DNA from: Sulfurimonas sp. HSL3-1
GTDB taxonomy: Bacteria; Campylobacterota; Campylobacteria; Campylobacterales; Sulfurimonadaceae
DNA: 64,000 nt
Reading direction: 5' to 3'
Assembly (NCBI RefSeq): GCF_039645995.1
Contig: NZ_CP147920.1
Span: 1,736,001-1,800,000 of the forward strand
In this document: positions 27,902 through 36,933 of the stretch, one piece after another
How positions within the stretch are numbered: position 1 is the stretch's first letter
Layout: each line of letters begins with the position of its first letter
Made by a program: the position numbers and the translations under genes
The notes under the pieces: generated by a model
Database searches by the model: none
The model's input: only the letters and a program-made list of their open reading frames with translations
What the model was told of the DNA's origin: nothing

Positions 27902-27980
27902 ATGTCTGCAAGGTCTATTCTCTAAAAAGTGCCCTAGAAGCACGAATAAAGCAGAAAAATGCGACAAAACATGACAAAAG

Positions 27981-28004
27981 TGTTATATTCTGAAAAATAT
28001 AACG
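27981..28004. promoter_or_regulatory. Second ModE-like palindrome
   Basis: TGTTATATT-N6-AATATAACG, 24 bp, with arms matching in eight of nine positions, the same length and outer bases as the site about 100 bp away. It lies 140 bp before the MATE gene. It may assist the porin-operon site by looping, or control another transcript. No ModE gene is in the window. Confidence 0.55.
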
Positions 28005-28122
28005 GTATCGTAGATGAAGTTGCCTTGCCCCCTCCTTAAGGAAGGACGCATCCCCGTTCACATCGTCTTAGGACGAAGGGAGAGCGTTTATACTATACCT
28101 AAAACCATCCGGACGGTAGCGT

Positions 28123-29463
28123 ATGCAGCTTGATCTCACCCAAGGCAGTATCCGAAGCCATATCAGGACCCTGGCGGTGCCTGCGTGCATCGGCTTTTTT
28201 TTCCACACCCTCTTCAACATCACCGATACCTACTTTGCAGGGATGATCTCGACCCAGGCGCTGGCTGCCCTCTCACTCTCCTTTCCGATCTTCTTCATTA
28301 TCATCTCCCTCGCCGAAGGGATGAGCGAAGCGGTGACGGCCCTCGTCGGCAATGCCCTGGGGGCCGGGGAAACGGAGCAGGCACGCCATCTCGCACACAA
28401 TGCCCTCCTCTTCGGGGGCCTGCTGGCCATCGCACTGACCGCCGCGGGCTTTGTCACCGCCCCGGCACTGATGTCCTCGCTCGGTGCCCGGGACGCCTAC
28501 CTCGCGGAAGCACTGGCCTACATCAATGTCATCATCGCCGGTACGGGCCTCTTCGTCTTCACCTTTTTTCTCAACGCCCTGCTCAATGCCGTCGGGGATA
28601 CCGTCTCCTTCCGCAACGTGCTCATTGCCGCCGCCGTGATCAACGTCGCGCTCGACGCCTGGTTCGTGCGCGGCGGGTTCGGCGTCGCACCGATGGGCGT
28701 CACGGGCATCGCCCTGGCCACGGTCATCATCGAATCCATGAGTGCCGCCTATCTCTTTTACCGCCTCAAGACCAAACCCGTCTACCGCGGCAGCGCGCCC
28801 TTTCGTTTCGATCCCTCCGCCCTCGTCGAGCTGATCCGGCAGGGGATCCCCCCCAGCGCCAACCTGGCGCTGATGGCCGCGGGCATCTACATCATCACCT
28901 ATTTCGCCGCGCCCTACGGGCAGGAGGTCGTCGCGGCCTACGGCGTGGGCATGCGGATTGAACAGATCATTCTGATGCCCGCCGTCGGCCTCAACGTCGC
29001 GGTCTTGGCCATCGTTGCGCAAAACAGCGGCGCCCACCGGTTCGAACGCATCGGCGAGACTGTCGGCCGCTCCCTCTTCTACGGTGCCATCGTCGCCCTT
29101 ATCGGCGGTATCGTGCTCTTCGCGGGCGCCGGGACGGTGATGGGCATCTTCAGCAGTATCCCGAGCGTGATTGACGAAGGCGTGCTTTACCTGCGCGTCG
29201 AGGCCTTCCTGATCTACCCCTTCGTCGTCATCTTCACCTACGTCGCGATGCTCCAGGGGGTCAAGCGGCCCGCGTTTATCTTCTATATCAGCCTCGCCCG
29301 GCAGGTCGTCGCTCCGCTGATCGTCCTCTGGATCCTTGCCCGTATCGCGCCGTCGGCTCTCTCCGTATGGCTCGGCGTCGGGGGCGTCGTCATCACTGCC
29401 GCCGTCGTGACATACTGGTATGCGCGCCGCATCCTCACCGACCTCTCACGCGCCCCGATCTGA
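28123..29463 (+). CDS. MATE-family multidrug/sodium antiporter
   Basis: About 12 TM helices in two homologous halves. Motifs are PACIGFFFHTLFNITDTYFA in helix 1, the ALVGNALGAGE loop, and the mirror segment QGIPPSANLALMAAG in the second half. It exports cationic drugs or metabolites; the substrate is unknown. A TTATACTATA box at about 28089 may be its -10. It is monocistronic. Confidence 0.92.
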   Translation: MQLDLTQGSIRSHIRTLAVPACIGFFFHTLFNITDTYFAGMISTQALAALSLSFPIFFIIISLAEGMSEAVTALVGNALGAGETEQARHLAHNALLFGGLLAIALTAAGFVTAPALMSSLGARDAYLAEALAYINVIIAGTGLFVFTFFLNALLNAVGDTVSFRNVLIAAAVINVALDAWFVRGGFGVAPMGVTGIALATVIIESMSAAYLFYRLKTKPVYRGSAPFRFDPSALVELIRQGIPPSANLALMAAGIYIITYFAAPYGQEVVAAYGVGMRIEQIILMPAVGLNVAVLAIVAQNSGAHRFERIGETVGRSLFYGAIVALIGGIVLFAGAGTVMGIFSSIPSVIDEGVLYLRVEAFLIYPFVVIFTYVAMLQGVKRPAFIFYISLARQVVAPLIVLWILARIAPSALSVWLGVGGVVITAAVVTYWYARRILTDLSRAPI

Positions 29464-29484
29464 TACCCTTTTATCCACCTGGAG

Positions 29485-29501
29485 TGATGAATTTTTCATC
29501 A
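29485..29501. terminator. Inverted repeat after the MATE gene
   Basis: TGATGAA-TTT-TTCATCA, perfect 7-bp arms, 22 bases after the MATE stop. It is AT-rich and has no strong T-run, so it is a weak terminator or an operator. Bases 29502-29647 hold no gene. Confidence 0.3.
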
Positions 29502-29647
29502 TTCTCGAATAGACTTTGCACTAAAACTCATCTACAATGCCCGGCGTGAATACGATTTGACCACAGACATTATATTTTCTCCTTTTCCCTCTCCACGGTG
29601 CGGTTGCGCCGGAGCAGAGAACATGGCAATTTTACGAAGGAGTTTCC

Positions 29648-30520
29648 ATGCAGAACCTTGTAACCATTTACGAAGAGAATGCCGACCTGATCCAGAAGTT
29701 CATCCTTGCGTCCATCCAACGGATCGGACTCATCCATCTGACGGAAAAGAACGTCAAGCACATTTTTTCCGTCTTCCCGAGCCTGGAGCTGGCCTATGAG
29801 ACCGACGAAGGGTTCGCCCAGACCTCCGCCAACCACAGCCGCCACAAGAAGGATTCGGCAGCCGTCGGCGCGGACCGGAGCTACCTCATCGACGAGAGTA
29901 AACTCTCGGGCGACTACTATTTCCATGAACCCTACCTCTCCACGACGACGGGGCACCTGTGTATCACCGTCGTCTACAAGACGGCCAAAGGGGGCTATAT
30001 CCTGCTGGACTTCCAGCTGCGCAACCTCCTTGAACGTTTCATGCTGATCGAGAATAACGGCGCCCTCAAGCTGACCCACCGTACCCTCTACGGCATTATC
30101 GGCGGGGGGCTGCTGCTGCTGGGGATCTTTGTCGTCCTCTACGGACTTTTCAGTTTCGGCCACTACCTCATCGTCGAAGATGTGCTTTCGCTGGAGATGT
30201 TTTTCAAACCCGTCATCGCCCTCACTCTGGGACTGGCCGTTTATGACCTGGGAAAAACGATCGTCGACCAGGAGGTAATGCCCAAAACGCAGAAAGTCCA
30301 TGAGGGGATCAAAGTGAAGACCCTGCTCAACTTCTCCGTCTCAATCATCATCGCCCTGATGATCGAGGCGCTGCTGGTCGTTTTCAAGATCTCCATCTCC
30401 AACTACCACGACCTTCCCTACGCTGCCTCGCTGATCGGCGCGCTCGCCCTGCTCTTCTTTGTGTTCTCCTACTTCATCTACATCGTCAGAAAGAGCGGGA
30501 CTGCCCCTGAGATCGAATAG
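29648..30520 (+). CDS. Membrane protein with PDC/Cache-like N-terminal domain
   Basis: Residues 1-135 look like a PDC-type sensor fold (EPYLSTTTGHLCITVVYKTA, GGYILLDFQLRNLLERF). They are followed by four hydrophobic segments (about 145-170, 185-205, 228-250, 262-285) and a short charged tail. No kinase, cyclase or methyl-accepting domain follows, so the output is unclear. RBS AAGGAG precedes ATG 29648. The gene runs toward the oxidoreductase pair. Confidence 0.6.
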   Translation: MQNLVTIYEENADLIQKFILASIQRIGLIHLTEKNVKHIFSVFPSLELAYETDEGFAQTSANHSRHKKDSAAVGADRSYLIDESKLSGDYYFHEPYLSTTTGHLCITVVYKTAKGGYILLDFQLRNLLERFMLIENNGALKLTHRTLYGIIGGGLLLLGIFVVLYGLFSFGHYLIVEDVLSLEMFFKPVIALTLGLAVYDLGKTIVDQEVMPKTQKVHEGIKVKTLLNFSVSIIIALMIEALLVVFKISISNYHDLPYAASLIGALALLFFVFSYFIYIVRKSGTAPEIE

Positions 30521-30523
30521 ACC

Positions 30524-31366
30524 TCAATAGGCATCGAAGAGCGTCTGAATGAGCGCGGCATCGTGGGTCGCGAGCGAGAGCGGACGCCGCTGGCCGTGGC
30601 GGACCCGTTCGTCGAACGTATCGCTCTCAAGGCGGTAGAAGACGCCAAGCGGGAACGGCCCGCTCTCCATCGCCCGCGCCATCGCCGCACCGAGATCGGC
30701 CGTGTCGTGGGAGGCGTCCAGTTCGTAGGTATGCTCCCCGAACCAGCCGAAGGTGTTGATTTTATTGAAGGTCACACAGGGCTGGAAAATGTCGACCAGG
30801 GCATAGCCGCGGTGCAGAAAAGCGGCTTTGAGCACCTGCTTGGCGTGTACGGGGTTGCCGATATTGACCCGGGAGACGAACCCCGCCCGCAGCGCCAGCG
30901 CCACGGCGAGAGGGTTGAAGGGCTCGTTGCCGACCCCGTCGACCTGCACCTTCGTTTCCATCCCCTTTTGGCTCGTCGGCGACGCCTGCCCCTTGGTCAG
31001 CCCGTAGATCATATTGTTGTGGACGATATGAACGATGTCGACGTTGCGGCGGACGGCATGCAGGAAGTGGTTGCCCCCCTCCCCGTACATATCGCCGTCT
31101 CCCCCCTCGGCCACGACGGTCAGTTCGGGGTTGGCCGCCTTGACCGCCGTCGCGACGGGAACGGCGCGCCCGTGCAGTACCCCGAACATATTGACGTCAA
31201 CGTAATAGGGCGTCTTCGCCGCCTGGCCGATGCCCGAAACGATGACCACGCTGCGGCCGTCGGCTTTCAACTCGTCGAGCACCTCGCGGATCAGGGTCAG
31301 GATGCCAAAATTCCCGCATCCCGGACACCAGCCGATATCTGTATTTTCACGTTCAAACGGTTTCAT
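30524..31366 (-). CDS. 2-oxoacid:acceptor oxidoreductase beta subunit (KorB-like, TPP-binding)
   Basis: Binds thiamine pyrophosphate and Mg2+ and joins the alpha/gamma chain to oxidise (or form) a 2-oxoacid via CoA. Visible: WCPGCGNFGIL (C14, C17), TPP motif GGDGDMYGEGGNHF, NNMIYGLTKGQASPTS, and DIFQPCVTFN with the distal cysteine. The usual third cluster cysteine, in SGIGC, is replaced: here it reads SGIGQAAK (Gln48). I recall KorB-like relatives with the same GIGQA, so this may mark a subfamily. ATG 31366 overlaps the alpha stop as ATGA; longer frames upstream are shadows of alpha. Confidence 0.92.
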   Translation of the reverse strand: MKPFERENTDIGWCPGCGNFGILTLIREVLDELKADGRSVVIVSGIGQAAKTPYYVDVNMFGVLHGRAVPVATAVKAANPELTVVAEGGDGDMYGEGGNHFLHAVRRNVDIVHIVHNNMIYGLTKGQASPTSQKGMETKVQVDGVGNEPFNPLAVALALRAGFVSRVNIGNPVHAKQVLKAAFLHRGYALVDIFQPCVTFNKINTFGWFGEHTYELDASHDTADLGAAMARAMESGPFPLGVFYRLESDTFDERVRHGQRRPLSLATHDAALIQTLFDAY

Positions 31367-33930
31367 GCGCGCTCCTTTATGACGGCGGCGAGTTCCTGCG
31401 CCAGCTGGTCGGCAAAATAGGCGAAACCGTTGCTCTGCAAGATACGCCGGTCGACCCTGACACCGTGCAGCGCCAGCTGCTCCGCAAAGGCGCCGTCGGC
31501 GTTGTTCTCGACGACGATGCGGTAGTCGTAGGTCTGCAGGAAGGCGAGCTGTTCGGGATTGAGCGGATGCACCCAGGCAAAATGAACCTGGCAGGTCCGG
31601 TCGTCTCCCAGACGTGCCAGGGCCTCGGCAATCGCACCGCGGCTCGAGCCCCAACCGATCACCGCGATGCTCCCTGTGCCGCGCACCTCCGGCGGCCACA
31701 CCTCGGCCACGATCCCTTCGGCCTTTCGGGCCCGCTTGGCGACCATCGCCTCTCGGACGCGGAAATCCTCGGTGATCTGCCCCCTTGCGTCGTGTTCGTG
31801 CCCGTCACTGCAGACCAGCCCCTCGCCGCCGCCCGGCACGGCCCGGGGGCTGATGCCCGAGGGGGTGTCGGCGTAGCGGTTGTACGTTTCGGATGCGGGT
31901 GCAATGTAACGGCGCTGTTCGAAGGCAGCGAAATCGACGTCGCCGGTCATCGCCATCGTATCGGCCAGGTACTGGTCGCTGAGCACGATGACGGGCAGCT
32001 GCCACCGGTCGGCCAGTTCAAAGGCGAGATGGCCCAGTTCGACGCATTCGTGCAGCGAACCCGGGGCGAGAATAATCCGCGGGAAGGGGCCGTGCCCCGA
32101 GTGCAGCGCGAGGTTCAGATCGCCCTGTTCACTGCGGGTCGGCAATCCCGTCGCCGGGCCGGGCCGCTGCGCCAGGTAGACGACGGCGGGGGTCTCCGTG
32201 ATGCCCGAGAGGCTTATGCCCTCTCCCATCAGCGCGAACCCGCCGCCCGATGTCGTCGTCAGTGCCCGTGCACCGGCGTACCACGCCCCCATCACAAGGT
32301 GGATCGAGGCGATCTCGTCCTCGCTCTGCTCCACGGCGATCTCGAAACGCTTGGACATCCCCGCCATAAAGTTCAGGACTCCCGTGGAGGGGGACATCGG
32401 ATAGGAGGCGACGAAGTTGCACCCCCCGGCAAGGAAACCGAAACCGCAGGCGGTCGTGCCGTCCATCAGGTGCAAGACGGCGGCCCCTTCGGGATGGGAG
32501 TAAGGCAACGGCGGCAGCGGGGGGTGCTGAAGAGTACGGCCCGCATCGGCCCCGGCCTCCGCCGCAAGAACATTCCCCTCGTCCCGCGCGAAACGCGCCT
32601 GCACGCTGGCTTTCAATGCATCCGTTTCAAGGCCCAGCATCCCGTAGACCAGCCCGGCGGCATAGGTGTTGGCGTAGCGCGGATCGCCCAGCCGCTGCGC
32701 CTCGCGCTGCATCGCAACGGCAATCGCGCCGGGCGCCTCCGCCGAAAAACGCTCGTCGGTCAGTACGACCGTCTGCGCGCTAAGGCGCGGCGCCGCGTGG
32801 GTCAGGGCCAAGGCGTCAAGCGCAATGAAGAGGTCCACTTCCCAGCAGGGTGCCTCCAGCGGGGTATCGGCAATGCGGATAAGCGTCGTATTGCTCCCCC
32901 CGCGTACCCGGGACATGAACTCCTTACTCGAATAGACGTAGTAGCCGCTGCGGACAAAGGCGTCGCTGAGCACCTTTTCCAGGGTGTCGATCCCCATGCC
33001 CGCTGCCCCGCCGATCAAAATGGAGAGGCTCTGCCCCGTTGCGGGCGGGGTTGAAGACGCCGGCATATGCCGCTGCAAGGGCGGCATAAAAGGGTCGGCG
33101 GCGAAAGGGACCTCATACCGACCGGCCGAAGGCAGCTTCGCCCCCGTCTGCGGCGAAGGCACGGATGCCGCCGCGGCAGTGGACACGGGCGCCTCTTTCG
33201 CCTGGGGATAGGGCATGCTCTCGCCCCAGGTGATCTTGCCGCCGTAATAGCCCAGCACGATCACCCCCAGGCCCGTCAAAAGAACGATGGCATGGTAGGT
33301 AATGCCTTCGGCCGACATCGTGTAGACGATGCCCGGGGCTTCGAGATAGAGCATGATCGCGACGATCCCCGCCAGCAGCATCGCCACGGAGAGCACGATC
33401 TTGACGGCAAAGGGACGGCGCCACGTGCCCCCGTAATTGATCCGCCAGCTGATCAGCCCCGGTACCATCGCGACCGCCCCCATGACCGTCGCTGCCAGGA
33501 AAGTATAAAAGACGGCGGCGGCATAGAGTGCCGTCGGCACGGCGAAAAAGAGCAGGTCCATCAACGCTGAAAAGAGGTGCAGCGCGATGGGAAAGTGGAC
33601 GGTCATCGGGTGGGGGTGGTAACGGCGATAGAGCGCCTGCCAACGGCGGCGGCGCTCCTTGTTCGCATCCGGAGGCGGTGCATCGGCCCGGGCCTTCAGC
33701 TCCGGCTCCGCATCCAGCGTGCCAATGACGCTGTAGCGTTCAAACACCTCATCGCCGTGCGGCGCACCCTCAAGCATGGGCGTGAGATCGCGCCCCGCCT
33801 GATGCATCCCCTGGTGGTTCCCCTCCGCCCACATCGGGCTCTCCGACACGTCGTAGATCTTCCCTTTGTAGGCAACATAGGCGGGTCTTCCGTCGCGGCC
33901 GTCGTAGGCCGCAAGTTCACGCGGTGTCAT
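31363..33930 (-). CDS. Cytochrome b5-like + DUF2231-like membrane domain fused to 2-oxoacid oxidoreductase gamma/alpha chain
   Basis: 855 residues in one uninterrupted frame. Residues 1-75: cytochrome b5-like heme domain (YVAYKGKIYDVSES, H39 and H43 in GNHQGMHQAGRDLT, H58 in APHG). Residues 105-235: HPHPMTVHFPIALHLF and about four TM helices, as in DUF2231. Residues 238-300: Pro/Ala-rich linker. Residues 302-470: gamma domain (GGAAGMGIDTLEKVLSDAF, SRVRGGSNTT). Residues 485-855: alpha domain with YPMSPSTG and EQSEDEIAS. No ferredoxin subunit gene lies nearby. The design suggests a membrane-tethered enzyme passing electrons to heme and perhaps quinone; this is inference. Confidence 0.9.
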   Translation of the reverse strand: MTPRELAAYDGRDGRPAYVAYKGKIYDVSESPMWAEGNHQGMHQAGRDLTPMLEGAPHGDEVFERYSVIGTLDAEPELKARADAPPPDANKERRRRWQALYRRYHPHPMTVHFPIALHLFSALMDLLFFAVPTALYAAAVFYTFLAATVMGAVAMVPGLISWRINYGGTWRRPFAVKIVLSVAMLLAGIVAIMLYLEAPGIVYTMSAEGITYHAIVLLTGLGVIVLGYYGGKITWGESMPYPQAKEAPVSTAAAASVPSPQTGAKLPSAGRYEVPFAADPFMPPLQRHMPASSTPPATGQSLSILIGGAAGMGIDTLEKVLSDAFVRSGYYVYSSKEFMSRVRGGSNTTLIRIADTPLEAPCWEVDLFIALDALALTHAAPRLSAQTVVLTDERFSAEAPGAIAVAMQREAQRLGDPRYANTYAAGLVYGMLGLETDALKASVQARFARDEGNVLAAEAGADAGRTLQHPPLPPLPYSHPEGAAVLHLMDGTTACGFGFLAGGCNFVASYPMSPSTGVLNFMAGMSKRFEIAVEQSEDEIASIHLVMGAWYAGARALTTTSGGGFALMGEGISLSGITETPAVVYLAQRPGPATGLPTRSEQGDLNLALHSGHGPFPRIILAPGSLHECVELGHLAFELADRWQLPVIVLSDQYLADTMAMTGDVDFAAFEQRRYIAPASETYNRYADTPSGISPRAVPGGGEGLVCSDGHEHDARGQITEDFRVREAMVAKRARKAEGIVAEVWPPEVRGTGSIAVIGWGSSRGAIAEALARLGDDRTCQVHFAWVHPLNPEQLAFLQTYDYRIVVENNADGAFAEQLALHGVRVDRRILQSNGFAYFADQLAQELAAVIKERA

Positions 33931-33976
33931 GGCCTCCTCCTTTCGCTTCGCTTTTCGCGGAGGCCGTCACGCCTGC

Positions 33977-34657
33977 TTACGTGGCGGTCGTTTCGTTTGC
34001 CTGCATCGTATCGACATAGTCGCAGACTTCGCTGTCGTCATTGCACGGCTGGCTGTAGCCTGCGATAGGGTCGTTCTCCTCCGCGGCAAGGTTGTCGGAA
34101 ACGAAGCGCCAGTTGATCAGTTTCCACCAGTTTTCCAGGTACTCCGGCCGGGCGTTGCGGCGGTCGATGTAGTAGGCGTGTTCCCAGACATCGCAGACCA
34201 GCAGCGGCCGGCGACCGTAGCGTACGGGCGTGTCCGCGTTGGAGGTCGTTTCAATCACGAGGGTATTATCATTCCTGAGAATAAGCCAGGTCCACCCCGA
34301 CCCGAACAGCCCGGCCGCCGCGGCGAGGAAGGCCTCTTTGAACCCTTCCATGGAGCCGAAGTCGCGCTCGATCATCTCGGAGAGCTCCGCCGACGGCTCC
34401 GTGCTCCCGGAGGAGAGGCCCAGCCAGTAGAAGTCGTGGTTGAAGACCTGCGCAGCGTTATTGAAGGTTGCACCTTCAGCCTCGCGGATGATCTTGAGCA
34501 GCGGGACATGTGCGAAGACCGTCGCGTTGATCAGCGTGTTGAGTTTTGCGACATAGCCGGCATGGTGTTTCCCGTAATGGAACGACACCGTTTCGGCAGA
34601 GATATAGGGTTCCAGCGCCGTCTCTTCGTACGGCAGCTTCATCAGTTCAAATGCCAT
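33977..34657 (-). CDS. sodB: Iron superoxide dismutase
   Basis: Metal ligands are visible in FHYGKHHAGYV, VFNHDFYW and DVWEHAYYID. Gln in NNAAQVFNHDF is typical of the Fe form. Core 200 residues are normal; the C-terminus is extended by about 20 residues with two cysteines (QPCNDDSEVCDY). It lies behind the oxidoreductase pair on the same strand, and protection of an oxygen-sensitive enzyme is a reasonable but unproved link. Confidence 0.95.
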   Translation of the reverse strand: MAFELMKLPYEETALEPYISAETVSFHYGKHHAGYVAKLNTLINATVFAHVPLLKIIREAEGATFNNAAQVFNHDFYWLGLSSGSTEPSAELSEMIERDFGSMEGFKEAFLAAAAGLFGSGWTWLILRNDNTLVIETTSNADTPVRYGRRPLLVCDVWEHAYYIDRRNARPEYLENWWKLINWRFVSDNLAAEENDPIAGYSQPCNDDSEVCDYVDTMQANETTAT

Positions 34658-34825
34658 ATTATGCTCCTTTGATTGGGCTCGCTTGTATTATCATAACTTA
34701 TCGAGGTAAAGGGATGGGAAGGAAATTGTTTTAGCGTCCGGATAAAGCCTGCCTTCAGAATAAGCAGACCGCCCGGGCGCGCGGGAACCAAAGAGTGTAT
34801 ACTTCCGTCAAAAAAGACCCGTCCA

Positions 34826-35719
34826 GTGAAGCAGTTCCTCTCCCAGACCGACCGCGGCGTGCTTTTCATGCTGCTCAGCGCCCTCATCTCCGCCCTCAAC
34901 GGGGCCGTCGCCAAGCTGCTCGGCGACGACCTGAGCGCCCTGGAGATCGTCTTTTTCCGTAACCTCATCGGGGTGCTTATTATCCTCGTGATGCTGCGCC
35001 ATACTCCCCCGACCCTTCCCGGCGGCAAACTCCACCTGCTCCTGCTGCGCGGCTTTTTCGGCTTCAGCGCGATGATCCTTTTCTTCTATACGATTACCGT
35101 CATCCCGCTGGGCGAAGCGATTACGCTCAACAAGACCTCGCCGCTCTTCGTCTCCGTACTGGCCTTTTTCCTGATGAAGGAGCATCTGAACCGTTACGCT
35201 CTCGCGGCGCTCCTCATCGGTTTTGCCGGTGTCCTCTTCATCTCCAAGCCGACGGGGATGCTGATGGGGTACGAGCACTTTCTCGGGCTGCTCGGCGGTT
35301 TCTTCGCCGCCTCGGCCTACGCCACCATCAAAACGATCCGCCACGTCTACGACACCCGCGTCATCGTCCTTTCGTTCATGGGGGTGGGTACTCTTGCGCC
35401 CCTGCTGCTCTTTGCCCTTTCCCCCTTCGTGAGCGCGCCGGATGCCTTGGCGTTCCTCTTTCCCGCGTTCTTCTGGCCGACATCGCCGAAGGTGTGGGGG
35501 CTGATCGCCTTCATGGCCCTCATCTCCACCCTCTCGCAGTGGCTGCTTACCAAAGCGTACAGTTTCAGCAAAGCGGGGATCATCGGGGCGGTGAGCTACA
35601 CGAACATCCCCTTCGCCGTCGGTTTCGGCATCATGCTCGGCGACGGTTTCCCCGACGCCGCCGTCTGGCTCGGCATCGCCATGATCATCGCCGCCGGACT
35701 TCTGGTCAAAAAAGGATAA
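34826..35719 (+). CDS. EamA/DMT-family transporter
   Basis: Ten TM helices in two EamA repeats: the first has ALNGAVAKLLGDDLSALEI and LNKTSPLFVSVLAFFLMKE, the second SKAGIIGAVSYTNIPFAV. Exports an unidentified metabolite. The GTG start 34826 lacks a clear RBS. It ends three bases before the flavoprotein gene. Confidence 0.9.
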   Translation: MKQFLSQTDRGVLFMLLSALISALNGAVAKLLGDDLSALEIVFFRNLIGVLIILVMLRHTPPTLPGGKLHLLLLRGFFGFSAMILFFYTITVIPLGEAITLNKTSPLFVSVLAFFLMKEHLNRYALAALLIGFAGVLFISKPTGMLMGYEHFLGLLGGFFAASAYATIKTIRHVYDTRVIVLSFMGVGTLAPLLLFALSPFVSAPDALAFLFPAFFWPTSPKVWGLIAFMALISTLSQWLLTKAYSFSKAGIIGAVSYTNIPFAVGFGIMLGDGFPDAAVWLGIAMIIAAGLLVKKG

Positions 35720-35722
35720 GAA

Positions 35723-36928
35723 ATGCAGCAAGAGCACATTGTCATTCTCGGCGGCGGTTACGGCGGCTTGCGGGCCGTCGAACATCTCGCCGGCGACCCG
35801 CGCTTTCGCATCACGCTGATCGACCGCCACCCCTACCACTACCTGCAGACCGAAGCCTACGGCTACATCGCCGGGCGCTTCGACATCCACGACATCACGA
35901 TAGACCTTGCGAACTGGTGCCGGGGCTTCGGCCGGCATGTCGCTTTCAAGCAGGCGGAAATCACCGGCGTCGACCCGGAGGCGAAGGAAGTCGTTTTGGA
36001 ACATGAACGCATCCCCTATGACAGCCTTATCGTCGCCACCGGGGCACGCACGAACTTCTTCGCGTTTATCAAGGGCCTGCGCGAAAACAGCTACGGGGTC
36101 AAGAACCTCCAGCGCGCCTTCGCCTTCCGCCAGACCTTCGAACAGCTCGTCTACACCAAGGTCGAAGAGACCCGCGACCCAGAGCCGGCCGAGCTGCAGA
36201 TCGCCATCGGCGGGGCGGGGCTCAGCGGCGTCGAGATCGCCGCGGAAATGGCCGACGTCATCGAAAAACACCACAAGACCCTCGGTACCAATGCGAAGAA
36301 GATCAGGATCACCCTCATCGACGCGGCCGACACGATCCTGCCGGGGATGAGCAGCTATATTGTCAACCGTACGGCAAAGCGCCTGGAATCGCTGGGAATC
36401 CGGATCCTGACCAACGCCTTTATCGACCGGGTCGAGGATGGCGCCATCCACCTCAAAGACGGCACGGCCCTCTCCTACCGTTTTATGATCTTCACCGGGG
36501 GGATCATCGCCAATACGCTGCAGAGCGACGTGCCCCTTGAGACAAACCGGCTGGGCCAGATCGTTCCCGATGCCTATTTGCGCCTCTCCCCCCACATGAA
36601 TGTCTACGCGGTCGGCGACTGCGTCGAACTCAAAGACGCGAAAGGCAACCTTCTCCCGCCGACGGCCCAGACGGCAGAAAAGAGCGCTGAGTACGTCGCC
36701 GCCTCCATCCGCAAACGCCTGAACGGCGACCCTGTTTCCCCATTCCACGCCAAGGTCGACGGCGTCTTTGTCGCCCTGGGCGGCCGCTACGCGGTCGGCG
36801 AGCTCTTCGGCATCATCCGCGTCAGCGGCTACACGGCCTACCTGCTGAAAAAACTGATCACCAAGGGGTACTACCTCGGGCTCAAACTGCGCATCAACAC
36901 CGGCTTCAAAAAACGCACAGAGGCCTGA
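35723..36928 (+). CDS. NAD(P)H:quinone-type FAD oxidoreductase (NDH-2-like)
   Basis: Two dinucleotide folds: FAD-binding ILGGGYGGLRAVEHL at the N-terminus and NAD-binding GGAGLSGVEIAAEM near residue 160. The FAD-closing motif VYAVGDCVEL follows, then PPTAQTAEKSAEY. The C-terminal 60 residues (GYTAYLLKKLITKGYYL) may be a membrane-binding helix, as in NDH-2. It would pass electrons from NAD(P)H to quinone. RBS AAAGGA and tight spacing couple it to the EamA gene. Confidence 0.88.
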   Translation: MQQEHIVILGGGYGGLRAVEHLAGDPRFRITLIDRHPYHYLQTEAYGYIAGRFDIHDITIDLANWCRGFGRHVAFKQAEITGVDPEAKEVVLEHERIPYDSLIVATGARTNFFAFIKGLRENSYGVKNLQRAFAFRQTFEQLVYTKVEETRDPEPAELQIAIGGAGLSGVEIAAEMADVIEKHHKTLGTNAKKIRITLIDAADTILPGMSSYIVNRTAKRLESLGIRILTNAFIDRVEDGAIHLKDGTALSYRFMIFTGGIIANTLQSDVPLETNRLGQIVPDAYLRLSPHMNVYAVGDCVELKDAKGNLLPPTAQTAEKSAEYVAASIRKRLNGDPVSPFHAKVDGVFVALGGRYAVGELFGIIRVSGYTAYLLKKLITKGYYLGLKLRINTGFKKRTEA

Positions 36929-36933
36929 AGCCG

